A stretch of 46,326 nt of DNA from SAR324 cluster bacterium (lineage in GTDB: Bacteria > SAR324 > NAC60-12): the NCBI GenBank assembly GCA_015231885.1, contig JADGAT010000039.1:1-46326 (forward strand). Direction: 5' to 3'. This document shows, piece by piece, positions 25,670 through 33,343 of the stretch. The position numbers were made by a program, and so were the translations under genes. The first letter of the stretch is position 1, and each line of letters opens with the position of its first letter. The notes beneath the pieces are model-generated. The model made no database searches. It was given only the letters and a program-made list of their open reading frames with translations, and was not told where the DNA came from.

Positions 25670-27220
25670 ATGATATTAAAAAGGTTAAACCTCCTGCTAG
25701 TTGCCATCATATTCTTCCTGCTTACCTTTGGTTTTTCCTTCTTCATTTTTGATTCCACCTTGGTAGAACAAGGGATTCCAACGGCAACACTAGAAGAAAT
25801 CAATGTGCTCTCCCGGGTTGTCAACGATGCTCTGGAAAAACGGGAAACATTAAAAAATACAACCCTCCAGGAAATGATTAATACTGAAAAATACGGAGAT
25901 TTTCGATTACTCTACCGAGATTGGAAAGTAAAGCTTTTCAAAACGGGTGATGTGAGGCCGAAACCGAGCAATGTATTTTTTAGCAGAATAGGAGAATCCG
26001 AATTTTCTTTGAAGGTCCCTGTGGGGAAGTATGAAGTAAAAGGGATACTTGTTGTAACACGAAAGATCCCACCAGCCCGCCAATCTTCCGATCAGATTTT
26101 TTTTCAGATTCTGTTCAGCGCATCTTTGACGCTCCTTCTCCTGGCATTCATTGTATGGATCAAAATTCGAAACATTGTTAAACCCATCGATCATCTCTGT
26201 AAGGAATTCAGCATTTATCGTCGTAAGGAAGAAACGGGGCCATTGCCTCCTCGCACAGAACTTAGGCATCAAAGCCGTCTAGAGAGACGCGTAGAAATTT
26301 TGGAATCCCTCTGGAAACAATTTCAATCCATCCAAAGCCAGTTGACAGACAAACAGGCACAGTTGACCGATAAAATTCATGAACTGGAATTATCAGAAAA
26401 AGCGAAGGAAAAAACCATTCGAGAACTTGAAATTGCACAGGAACAAGAACAACGGTTAGCTGAATTGGGAGTGGCATTAGCTGAATTTGGACACGACATC
26501 GGAAATGCCAATGGTGCCATTTTGTCATTTGTCGACTTGTTATTTAAACTCATGGACAAAGAAACCATCACAGCAATGGACCTCACCCGTAGTTTGATGT
26601 TTATTCGACGAGTCAAAATTGCATCCACCACCATCAGTGGATTGACCAGCGATATCTTAGAATTTGCAAAAGGGAAAACAGAATTGAAAATTGGGACCCA
26701 TAGTCTTCAGGAATGTATTTCCCGGCTGGAAGTCAACCTCGGATTTATCGAGGAACTGCCTCAATGTGACTACCCTCCAGAAGATCTGATGCTGAGTATT
26801 GATGACAGTAAAATTATCCGGGTGATTGTGAATTTGGTCAAAAACGCATGGGACAAACTGGAAGACGAAGAGGACGCGGCCATTCGTATTGCTTTTATTC
26901 CAGATTCATCTGCAGGAATAACGGTCACAGTAACAGACAATGGATATCCTATTCCTGACGACATGCTCCCTCATCTTTTTCAACCCTTCAAGACCCAAGG
27001 GAAAGAGAAAGGAACCGGATTGGGATTAGCCATCTGTCAAAAAATCATTGAGGCTCATGGAGGACGCATCACCGCAGAAAATTTAGCAGATCAGTCAGGA
27101 GTTTGTTTTTCCTTTTATCTACCCCACTGCGTCAACCCCCTCCCCGGCGAGCAACCCGAACCATCTTCATCACTTTCAGGAAATACACAAACCCCTCACG
27201 CATCCCTATCGGCTAATTGA
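25670..27220 (+). CDS. membrane-bound histidine kinase with atypical H-box
   Basis: 516 residues. Membrane helices at about 8-27 and 145-165 frame a small periplasmic sensor of about 115 residues, followed by a short HAMP-like linker, coiled coil (200-265) and then the catalytic core. The phospho-acceptor is probably H275 in AEFGHDIGNANGAILS, which differs from the standard HEIRNPL pattern. The ATP-binding domain is complete: IVNLVKNAWDKL (N-box), VTDNGYPIPDD (G1), FKTQGKEKGTGLGLAICQKI (F, G2), AHGGRI. It would autophosphorylate in response to a periplasmic cue. No response regulator is adjacent, so the partner is encoded elsewhere. The last 25 residues are a Pro/Ser-rich tail. Confidence 0.85.
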   Translation: MILKRLNLLLVAIIFFLLTFGFSFFIFDSTLVEQGIPTATLEEINVLSRVVNDALEKRETLKNTTLQEMINTEKYGDFRLLYRDWKVKLFKTGDVRPKPSNVFFSRIGESEFSLKVPVGKYEVKGILVVTRKIPPARQSSDQIFFQILFSASLTLLLLAFIVWIKIRNIVKPIDHLCKEFSIYRRKEETGPLPPRTELRHQSRLERRVEILESLWKQFQSIQSQLTDKQAQLTDKIHELELSEKAKEKTIRELEIAQEQEQRLAELGVALAEFGHDIGNANGAILSFVDLLFKLMDKETITAMDLTRSLMFIRRVKIASTTISGLTSDILEFAKGKTELKIGTHSLQECISRLEVNLGFIEELPQCDYPPEDLMLSIDDSKIIRVIVNLVKNAWDKLEDEEDAAIRIAFIPDSSAGITVTVTDNGYPIPDDMLPHLFQPFKTQGKEKGTGLGLAICQKIIEAHGGRITAENLADQSGVCFSFYLPHCVNPLPGEQPEPSSSLSGNTQTPHASLSAN

Positions 27221-27392
27221 GAAAATAACTTTCTGATTTTGTCCACTGCAAAGACGCAACGGCAGGGTGTTCCTCTTCCATCAGCAATTCGTCCACCGCC
27301 AAGAAAAACGAATGAACCGCCTGATCCACCAGGGAGTCTACGTCTGGCGAAAATTTTTGTGATATTCTCGTTTTAGATTCTAACATTTTCAT
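27213..27392 (-). CDS. 59-residue hypothetical protein, convergent with the histidine kinase gene
   Basis: The ATG at 27390-27392 (complement) has AAAGGATTATTT just upstream and the frame runs to TAG with no interruption. The product, MKMLESKTRISQKF then PDVDSLVDQAVHSFFLAVDE, has acidic and amphipathic helical segments and no signal peptide or membrane helix. Its last codons overlap the histidine kinase stop by 8 bp on the other strand. I do not know any homologue. A small regulatory protein is possible, but coding status rests on the reading frame and ribosome binding site alone. Confidence 0.5.
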   Translation of the reverse strand: MKMLESKTRISQKFSPDVDSLVDQAVHSFFLAVDELLMEEEHPAVASLQWTKSESYFLN

Positions 27393-27440
27393 AAATAATC
27401 CTTTCTATTTGATACCTTCTTATATAGGGAGATGACCCCA

Positions 27441-27587
27441 AATTTAAAATTTATTGTTATCAAAACAATGCTTTACAAAAAGTGATTTGTCATTCCGGAC
27501 TTGATCCGGCATCCAGAAAACTCTGGAAATTCTTTTGGATTCCAGGTCGAGCCCGGAATTACATCGTTTTCAACTCCGGATTCATAT
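27441..27587 (+). repeat. inverted-repeat element family 2, copy B
   Basis: About 147 bp in the same direction as copy A: TTAAAATTTATTGTTATCAA, then CCGGACTTGATCCGG, CGAGCCCGG and ending CAACTCCGGATTCATATA. The nine bases TATATAGGG occur just before the left end (27421-27429) and again after the right end (about 27585-27593), a possible target duplication. It lies between the small gene at 27213-27392 and the SH3-domain gene at 27783. Confidence 0.8.
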
Positions 27588-27782
27588 ATAGGGTTTTGTT
27601 TCCATTTCAGGCAGCACCCGCATCCATGCCGGTGTTTTGTATACAAAATACAGATCTGCTTCCTTCAATCTGTACCTCTCTACCCAATTGTTTTATCGAC
27701 AATTGGTAAAAAAACTTGAACAATAATATTTTTTTTGAAAAGAAAGCTTTAGAACTTGTAACCTCTGCCATCCAATGAATGA

Positions 27783-28226
27783 ATGAAAACACTCCTCCCT
27801 AAGCTAGTATGTCTTATTATTGGAATCACGTGGACCTCCAATGCCATGGCACTGTGTGTTGTTGTACCAGGAGCAACCCTCCATGCGGTTCCTGGATTTG
27901 ATGCTCCCAAAACTTCATGGGATCCACCGATTTACACACCATTACGTAAAATAGATACTTGGAATGAATGGTTTAAAGTAGCTGATGTGGATGGAGACAT
28001 TCACTGGATTCATACCAGTGCAGTGGCAAGCGGTTCCTATTGCCTTATTATTAAAGTAGATAAAACTCCTTTGAGGGATGGGCCTGATAAACGTTACGAC
28101 CAGGTCAGAGAAGCTAAAAAATATGAAGTGTTCCGGTTTGCCCGCAGGAAAGGAAAGTGGATTCAGGCAACAAATGAGAAAGGAGAAGGCTTCTGGCTTT
28201 TGGCTAAGACAACATGGATTCAGTAA
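27783..28226 (+). CDS. exported SH3-like domain protein
   Basis: 147 residues with a signal peptide (about 1-23, KLVCLIIGITWTSNAMA). Two SH3-like segments follow: TLHAVPGFDAPKTSWD ... WNEWFKVADVDGDIHWIHTS at the N-terminus and PLRDGPDKRYDQVREAKKYE ... GKWIQATNEKGEGFWLLAKT at the C-terminus. Such periplasmic bacterial SH3 proteins usually bind peptidoglycan or cell-wall fragments. No catalytic domain is attached. It is alone, followed 14 bp later by the convergent chorismate mutase gene. Confidence 0.75.
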   Translation: MKTLLPKLVCLIIGITWTSNAMALCVVVPGATLHAVPGFDAPKTSWDPPIYTPLRKIDTWNEWFKVADVDGDIHWIHTSAVASGSYCLIIKVDKTPLRDGPDKRYDQVREAKKYEVFRFARRKGKWIQATNEKGEGFWLLAKTTWIQ

Positions 28227-28240
28227 ATCATGAAACCATT

Positions 28241-28504
28241 TTATATGCTCTGTACTTCTTTCATTATGCTAATGATTTCCTGAAAAATATGACAAATCAT
28301 CTCATTGGAAAGAGGCCCTGCATTGTGTTGGGATAAATTTTCTAAGATCTCTTTTTCACGCCCTGGAACAAAAATCTCCATGTTTTTTGCACGTTTGATC
28401 TTTCCAATCTCTATTGCACACTCAGCACGTTGATTCAGCAACTGAAGCAACTCCATGTCCATTTGATTAATTTTCCGACGGTATTCGTCCAAATTGCTTG
28501 CCAT
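28241..28504 (-). CDS. chorismate mutase type II (AroQ fold)
   Basis: 87 residues, the size of a stand-alone AroQ domain. I start at the ATG of MASNLDEYRR because TTGAGGAAAATA precedes it; a TTG four codons earlier is less likely. The helical pattern LDEYRRKINQMDMELLQLLN, QRAECAIEIGKIK, PGREKEILENLSQ and ICHIFQEIISIMKEVQ contains the expected Arg/Lys/Glu active-site residues for conversion of chorismate to prephenate. It would feed phenylalanine and tyrosine synthesis in the cytoplasm. No dehydratase is fused or adjacent. It converges with the SH3-protein gene. Confidence 0.85.
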   Translation of the reverse strand: MASNLDEYRRKINQMDMELLQLLNQRAECAIEIGKIKRAKNMEIFVPGREKEILENLSQHNAGPLSNEMICHIFQEIISIMKEVQSI

Positions 28505-28616
28505 TATTTTCCTCAATTGACTATGAATTTTTTGTAGCCTTTCTTAAAAATAAAAGGCACAGTTTATCATGTTTTATAAAAGAATGTGATAGAAAAACGG
28601 CTCATTGGAACCTCTC

Positions 28617-28644
28617 TTGACAAGCACTTAATAATTTTTCTAAT
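28617..28644 (+). promoter_or_regulatory. predicted sigma-70 promoter upstream of tpiA
   Basis: TTGACA (28617-28622), a 16 bp spacer, and TCTAAT (28639-28644), about 80 bp before the tpiA GTG start. The -35 matches the consensus fully and the -10 at five of six positions. It would drive the tpiA-secG-sixA operon. Confidence 0.5.
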
Positions 28645-28726
28645 TAAATTGACTTTTAACCATATTTATATAATTATTTCCTATTTATCTTGTCTATTTT
28701 TTAAACCACTTTAAAAAAAGGAATCC

Positions 28727-29482
28727 GTGGAAAAGTTCATCATCGGCAACTGGAAAATGAATGGTACTCAGTCTCTTATCAAAACAATGGTAGAGTCCTT
28801 ACACAAAACAATAGAGCAAAATTCACCAAATGCTCAGGTCGTCATTTGTCCTCCTTTTCCTTATTTAGGTTTACTGCAAAAAACGATAGAGGGGACTGCT
28901 GTTAAAGCAGGAGCACAAAATGTATATTACGAGCTATCTGGTGCATATACCGGAGAAATTTCTGTAAACATGCTCACAGAATGGGGTAGTACTTATTGTA
29001 TCATTGGACATTCGGAGCGCCGGAGCTACTTTGGAGAAACAGATGAGCTGGTTCAGAAAAAAGCTGTCGTGTTGTTAGAGAACAACATCACACCTGTCAT
29101 TTGTGTTGGAGAAACCCTTGATCAGAGAGAAAGTGGGGCTCACGAAGCAACCGTGGTTGGCCAATTAACAAAGGCATTGGATGGTATCTCCGCAAGTGAT
29201 TTAGCACGGTGCATCATCGCCTATGAGCCTGTATGGGCCATTGGAACAGGAAAAACGGCATCTGACGAACAAGCCAACGACATGCATAAGGTGGCTCGCG
29301 GAAAACTGGCAGAGCTCACTGATGAGAGCACCGCAAAAAACATTCCCATTCTTTATGGTGGAAGTGTGAATGCGAAAAATGCAGCTTCTTTGTTAAGCCA
29401 ATCTGATATTGATGGCTCCTTAGTTGGAGGAGCAAGCCTCAAACCAGACGATTTTTGTACAATTGTCACGTCTGCTCCCTAA
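28727..29482 (+). CDS. tpiA: triosephosphate isomerase
   Basis: 251 residues beginning at a GTG codon after AAAAAGGAATCC. Active-site motifs are all present: NWKMNG (Lys/Asn), GHSERR (His), and AYEPVWAIGTGKTAS (catalytic Glu in EPVW). It interconverts glyceraldehyde 3-phosphate and dihydroxyacetone phosphate in glycolysis/gluconeogenesis. It heads the operon with secG, sixA and a small membrane protein; tpiA-secG is a common bacterial pairing. Confidence 0.97.
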   Translation: MEKFIIGNWKMNGTQSLIKTMVESLHKTIEQNSPNAQVVICPPFPYLGLLQKTIEGTAVKAGAQNVYYELSGAYTGEISVNMLTEWGSTYCIIGHSERRSYFGETDELVQKKAVVLLENNITPVICVGETLDQRESGAHEATVVGQLTKALDGISASDLARCIIAYEPVWAIGTGKTASDEQANDMHKVARGKLAELTDESTAKNIPILYGGSVNAKNAASLLSQSDIDGSLVGGASLKPDDFCTIVTSAP

Positions 29483-29654
29483 AGTCTCTCATGCTAGCGT
29501 TCTTCAATATTTGAACAAATTTTAGCTAGCAAAATTCTTGCTATCAGTCCTCAGTTGAATCATTTAAGAAATTCAAAACTGTCGGCTGACAGCAGGCTGA
29601 AAACCAACAGAATCAGGAAAAACAGATCTCTGTTTAAAAAATAAGGTTAAAAGG

Positions 29655-30164
29655 ATGTTTGGCATATTAATTATTCTTCATGTTTGTGTTTGTCTGGTTT
29701 TGATTTTCATTGTCATGTTGCAAGGTGGCCGCGGTGCAGAACTAGGTGCTGCTTTTGGAGGAGTAGGACAAGCAAACACATCCCGTGGCACCATGTCTGG
29801 CATTGCAAAGGTGACAGCAACGGCTGCAGGAATCTTCATGGTCACTTCGTTCACATTGGCTTATTTATCATCGGAGAAAGCAATTGATTCTGTGGTCAAA
29901 GACAGCCCTGCCGTATCGACACCTGCAGTTCCCGCATCCACTCCGCCAGCAAAAGACACAACTCCAGCAGAAGCAGTACAGAAAGACAGTTCTTCTCTGG
30001 AACAGAAGACAGAGGGTGTCACTACCCAATCAGCAGAGCAAGAAGCTCCCACATTAGAGCAAAAAGAAGCGCCACCCATGCCTGCAGAGCAAGAAGCTCC
30101 CACATTAGAGCAAAAAGAAGCGCCACCCATGCCTGCAGCAACTAAAACTGGAAACAGTCAATAG
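29655..30164 (+). CDS. secG: SecG, preprotein translocase subunit, with long repetitive tail
   Basis: 169 residues. The first 75 match SecG: a short first membrane helix (ILIILHVCVCLVLIFIVMLQ), the GGRGAELGAAFGGVGQAN loop and the second helix (AGIFMVTSFTLAYLS). It is part of the SecYEG channel. SecG is usually about 110 residues; here about 95 further residues form a Pro/Glu/Ala/Thr/Gln-rich, low-complexity tail. The end contains two exact 51 bp tandem repeats (30034-30084 and 30085-30135), each coding for AEQEAPTLEQKEAPPMP. The tail probably protrudes and may vary in length between strains. TpiA lies upstream and sixA starts 3 bp after its stop. Confidence 0.9.
   Translation: MFGILIILHVCVCLVLIFIVMLQGGRGAELGAAFGGVGQANTSRGTMSGIAKVTATAAGIFMVTSFTLAYLSSEKAIDSVVKDSPAVSTPAVPASTPPAKDTTPAEAVQKDSSSLEQKTEGVTTQSAEQEAPTLEQKEAPPMPAEQEAPTLEQKEAPPMPAATKTGNSQ
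30034..30135 (+). repeat. secG: 51 bp exact tandem duplication in secG
   Basis: Two adjacent identical 51 bp units, each 17 codons, keep the reading frame and extend the C-terminal tail of SecG. Exact identity points to recent slippage or unequal recombination. Confidence 0.95.
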
Positions 30165-30167
30165 ATT

Positions 30168-30689
30168 ATGAAAACGGTTTATTTGCTGCGCCATGCCAAA
30201 TCGTCCTGGGATGATCCGTATCTGGATGACCACGATCGTCCCCTTGCCCCTCGCGGCCTCAAAGCAGCTCCAATCATGGGACAAGTTCTGGCCTCTTTTG
30301 AAAACCCGCCCACTTTAGCTATTTCTTCCACAGCAGCAAGGGCCCACCACACGGCAACCATTGTCTCTAATGTTTTTCATGACCAGGAATTGCCATTAGC
30401 AGTTAAGACGGATGCAAGAATCTATGGAGCTTCCTTACAAACGCTCCTGGAAATAATGCAGGCATTGCCCTCTCAGCAGGATACGGTTCTTCTTGTCGGA
30501 CATAATCCAGAGATGGAAGGGATCGTTTCGATACTTTGTACAGGCAGAGTAGAAGGGAATATTCGTATGCCTACTGCAGCAGCGGCCTGCCTCACCTTCG
30601 ATGTCGGAGCATGGGATCAAATCGGTGGTGGCTATGGCACTCTGAATGTCTTGATTACCCCTAAACTGGCCAAACGTTTGGTGAAGTAA
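30168..30689 (+). CDS. sixA: SixA-type phosphohistidine phosphatase
   Basis: 173 residues of the histidine phosphatase superfamily. The catalytic RHA motif with the phospho-acceptor His is at LLRHAKSSWDD (H9), and the second histidine is in LLVGHNPEMEGI. Length and motifs fit SixA, which removes phosphate from histidine-containing phosphotransfer domains. It starts 3 bp after the secG stop, so it is co-translated. It might dampen phosphorelay signalling; with histidine kinases in the window this is plausible but untested. Confidence 0.88.
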   Translation: MKTVYLLRHAKSSWDDPYLDDHDRPLAPRGLKAAPIMGQVLASFENPPTLAISSTAARAHHTATIVSNVFHDQELPLAVKTDARIYGASLQTLLEIMQALPSQQDTVLLVGHNPEMEGIVSILCTGRVEGNIRMPTAAAACLTFDVGAWDQIGGGYGTLNVLITPKLAKRLVK

Positions 30690-30702
30690 TTCTGGTCTCA
30701 CT

Positions 30703-30870
30703 ATGCCTATCACGACGACTCACCTGATTGGCCTTGCAGCCGTAATCATTATCATTCTCGTCATCAACCTCGTTTTTCAGAAGCTGAAAATTCGTAAAAG
30801 CAGAGCAGATCAAATCATAATAATTGGTTTTGTCGTGTCACTCGCATTGCTAGTAATGTCCAGGCTCTAA
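30703..30870 (+). CDS. 55-residue two-helix membrane protein
   Basis: ATG at 30703, TAA at 30868-30870, 14 bp after the sixA stop. The product has two hydrophobic helices: LIGLAAVIIIILVINLVF (about 8-25) and IIIIGFVVSLALLVMS (about 38-53), joined by a basic loop (QKLKIRKSRAD). The ribosome binding site is weak, consistent with translational coupling to sixA. No family was recognised. It belongs to the tpiA operon by position. Confidence 0.6.
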   Translation: MPITTTHLIGLAAVIIIILVINLVFQKLKIRKSRADQIIIIGFVVSLALLVMSRL

Positions 30871-30922
30871 ATATATCACACTCGTTTTGCTCCTTGACAA
30901 TCTATCCCACACGATCAATAAT

Positions 30923-30955
30923 TGACCATATTAAAATTATACTTTAATATGGTCA
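30923..30955 (+). promoter_or_regulatory. perfect 13 bp inverted repeat, probable operator of the DUF4143 gene
   Basis: TGACCATATTAAA (30923-30935) and TTTAATATGGTCA (30943-30955) are exact inverted repeats around a 7 bp spacer. The right arm ends 3 bp before the ATG at 30959. There is no Shine-Dalgarno sequence between, so the transcript could be leaderless or the hairpin could cover the start. It is best explained as an autoregulatory site for the AAA ATPase gene. Confidence 0.7.
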
Positions 30956-30958
30956 GAA

Positions 30959-32143
30959 ATGAAATATTATCCTAGAGCCATCACTTCTATTTTTCACTCC
31001 TGCCTTCAGCAATTTCCATCCGTTTTATTGACGGGTCCACGGCAATCTGGGAAGTCGACATTTTTACAACAGCAAGCCATCGGGCAATATGTAACTTTTG
31101 ATGATCCGCTGCAGCGAGATTTCGCATTGAATGACCCAAACAGTTTTTTAGAGCAAGCTGAAGAAAAACCATTGATCCTGGATGAAATTCAATATGTCCC
31201 GGAAATTTTGCAATACATCAAAATACAGATCGATCTCAACCGAAATCTAGGAAAATGGATTATGACAGGTTCTCAGCAATTCCATTTAATGACAAATATT
31301 ACGGAAACATTAGCAGGACGCATTGCTCTTTTAGATCTATATCCTTTTGCTGTAAAAGAATTAGGAGATCTGAACAAAACATTAGAAGACATATTATGGG
31401 AAGGCATGTACCCGGAGCCTGCCTGTGAACCACAAAAACAAGAAATCTGGTTACGTTCCTATCTACAAACATACCTGGAGAGAGATATACGTCAAATGGA
31501 AGCCCTCCGCAACTTCAGAGCGTTTGAAATGTTCATTCAGCTCTGTGCGGCAAGGCATGCTCAAGAATTTCATGCAGCGTTTTTGGCAAGGGAATGTGGA
31601 GTCAGTCAGCCCACAATACAAGCTTGGAGTAAACTTTTAGAGTCAAGCTTTTTAGCAATTTTCCTTCCTCCGTTTTTCAAAAATTACGGGAAACGAATTA
31701 TCAAGACACCAAAGTTTTATTTTGTAGATCCTTCCATTGTGGCCTACCTCACCCGGCAGCCTGCCAAAGGCTCGTTACTTACTGGAAATATGGGAGGAGC
31801 ATTATTTGAAGGCTTGATTATCAGTGAAATTTGGAAAACGTTTGCAAATTGTGGAAAACGTCCAACAGCTTATTTTTGGCGTTCTCAATCTGGTTTAGAA
31901 GTAGATGTTCTCATCCAGGCCAAGGGAAAACTGTGGCCTGTTGAAATCAAATTAACCGCTACTCCATCGATGGCGCACCTAAGGCCGATTCAACAATTCC
32001 TGGCACTGGCCGAAGATGAGGGAGGGAACCATGGCATTCTGGTTTGTCGAGTTGAAAAGATCACAAAACTACCAGGAAACCATATAGCAATACCATGGTT
32101 TGCTTTTTCTGAATGGCTGGAGACGATCATTGATAATAAATAA
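30959..32143 (+). CDS. AAA+ ATPase, DUF4143 family
   Basis: 394 residues. AAA_14 domain at the N-terminus with Walker A GPRQSGKST (26-34), Walker B LILDEIQYVPEIL (about 71), and the sensor-like MTGSQQFHLM; the C-terminal DUF4143 part contains YFWRSQSGLEVDVLIQAKGK and PVEIKLT, resembling a PD-(D/E)xK nuclease-like fold. The family is widespread and mostly uncharacterised, often moving horizontally. It carries a perfect inverted repeat directly in front of its ATG and has no recognisable ribosome binding site. It is tail to tail with the betaine ABC operon, 6 bp apart. Confidence 0.85.
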   Translation: MKYYPRAITSIFHSCLQQFPSVLLTGPRQSGKSTFLQQQAIGQYVTFDDPLQRDFALNDPNSFLEQAEEKPLILDEIQYVPEILQYIKIQIDLNRNLGKWIMTGSQQFHLMTNITETLAGRIALLDLYPFAVKELGDLNKTLEDILWEGMYPEPACEPQKQEIWLRSYLQTYLERDIRQMEALRNFRAFEMFIQLCAARHAQEFHAAFLARECGVSQPTIQAWSKLLESSFLAIFLPPFFKNYGKRIIKTPKFYFVDPSIVAYLTRQPAKGSLLTGNMGGALFEGLIISEIWKTFANCGKRPTAYFWRSQSGLEVDVLIQAKGKLWPVEIKLTATPSMAHLRPIQQFLALAEDEGGNHGILVCRVEKITKLPGNHIAIPWFAFSEWLETIIDNK

Positions 32144-32149
32144 AGGTCG

Positions 32150-33343
32150 TCACACCGATCGACTCTTCCCCCCAAGCACATCGGCAAGACAGTCCCGAGA
32201 GAGTTCTCCTTTCAAACCACCTTTATCATCTATGACAGGTAGCGGGTATTCAGTTGCCAGCGTATCAGGAATCACTTCTTCCAGTAAGGCATCTGGAGAA
32301 ATTCCAGGAAGCACCTGCCAATTCTCAGCATTCAGTTGATCGTCCAGGCTTGTGGGTGGAACGGACTCAAGGGTTTCCTTCAATAAGATTCCCTGGTAGC
32401 CGTCCTTGTTGAAATAATATCCATAATCTCCCGTGGAATTCTTCATCTGCTTTAAGGCTCCCCCGATTGTTTCAGCAGTAACACGGTATGCCGGTGGTTT
32501 CATGACATTATCGACGGTCAGTGCGCGCGCACGATTGACATCTTTGACAAAGGCTTCGACATAATCATCTGCTGGAGAAAGCAGGATTTCTACAGGAGGC
32601 CCAACCTGCACCAGCATGCCATCCTTGAGAATAGCAATCCGATCACCCAGCCGCAGGGCTTCATCCAGATCATGGGTAATAAAAATAATGGTTTTGTGCA
32701 GTTTTTCCTGAAGCTCAATCAACTGATCCTGCATTTCACTGCGAATCAGGGGATCCAGTGCTGAAAATGCTTCATCCATCAGCAGAATTTCAGCATCCGT
32801 ACACAGTGCTCGTGCCAACCCGACTCGCTGCTGCTGGCCTCCGGAAAGTTGAGAGGGGTACTGTTCCTCATAACCGCCCAAGCCAACGGTATTGAGCCAC
32901 TCTTGTGCCTTGGCCCTTCGCTCTGTTTTATCAATACCCTGCACCTTCAGCCCATAGGCAACATTGTCCACCACACTCCAGTGCGGCATCAAACCAAATC
33001 GCTGAAAAACCATGGACATTTTGTGCCTGCGGAATTCCTGCAATTCCTTTTTTCCGAGCTGCATGACATCCGTGCCTTCAACCAGAATCTGACCGACCGA
33101 CGGATCAATCAGACGATTGAAATGTCGAATCAAGGTTGATTTTCCAGAACCCGACAACCCCATGATTACAAAGGTTTCCCCTTTTTGGATCTGCAGATTG
33201 ATATCCAGCAAACCAACGGTATGCCCGGTTTCTGCAAGAATTTCATCTTTTGTTTTTCCCTGCTCAATCAACGGCATCACGGATATAGGGTCTTTCCCAA
33301 AAATTTTATAAAGACCATCCACTTGAATTTGTGTATCACGCAT
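32150..33343 (-). CDS. proV: glycine betaine ABC transporter ATPase
   Basis: 397 residues starting at the ATG of MRDTQIQVDG, whose first bases overlap the proW stop and which is preceded by GGGAGGACT; an upstream start inside proW would be spurious. ABC motifs: GLSGSGKST, LSGGQQQRVGLARAL, ILLMDEAFSALDP. A C-terminal CBS pair region (VDNVMKPPAYRVTAETIGGA onward) is typical of ProV/OpuAA, where it senses ionic strength. It energises uptake of betaine or related osmoprotectants through the inner membrane. Last gene of proX-proW-proV. Confidence 0.95.
   Translation of the reverse strand: MRDTQIQVDGLYKIFGKDPISVMPLIEQGKTKDEILAETGHTVGLLDINLQIQKGETFVIMGLSGSGKSTLIRHFNRLIDPSVGQILVEGTDVMQLGKKELQEFRRHKMSMVFQRFGLMPHWSVVDNVAYGLKVQGIDKTERRAKAQEWLNTVGLGGYEEQYPSQLSGGQQQRVGLARALCTDAEILLMDEAFSALDPLIRSEMQDQLIELQEKLHKTIIFITHDLDEALRLGDRIAILKDGMLVQVGPPVEILLSPADDYVEAFVKDVNRARALTVDNVMKPPAYRVTAETIGGALKQMKNSTGDYGYYFNKDGYQGILLKETLESVPPTSLDDQLNAENWQVLPGISPDALLEEVIPDTLATEYPLPVIDDKGGLKGELSRDCLADVLGGKSRSV

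Noticed and set aside
29483..29654. Transcription terminator between tpiA and secG
   Set aside because: Small palindromes (TAGCAA...TTGCTA, CTGTC...GACAG) are present but without T-runs, and the genes appear co-transcribed.
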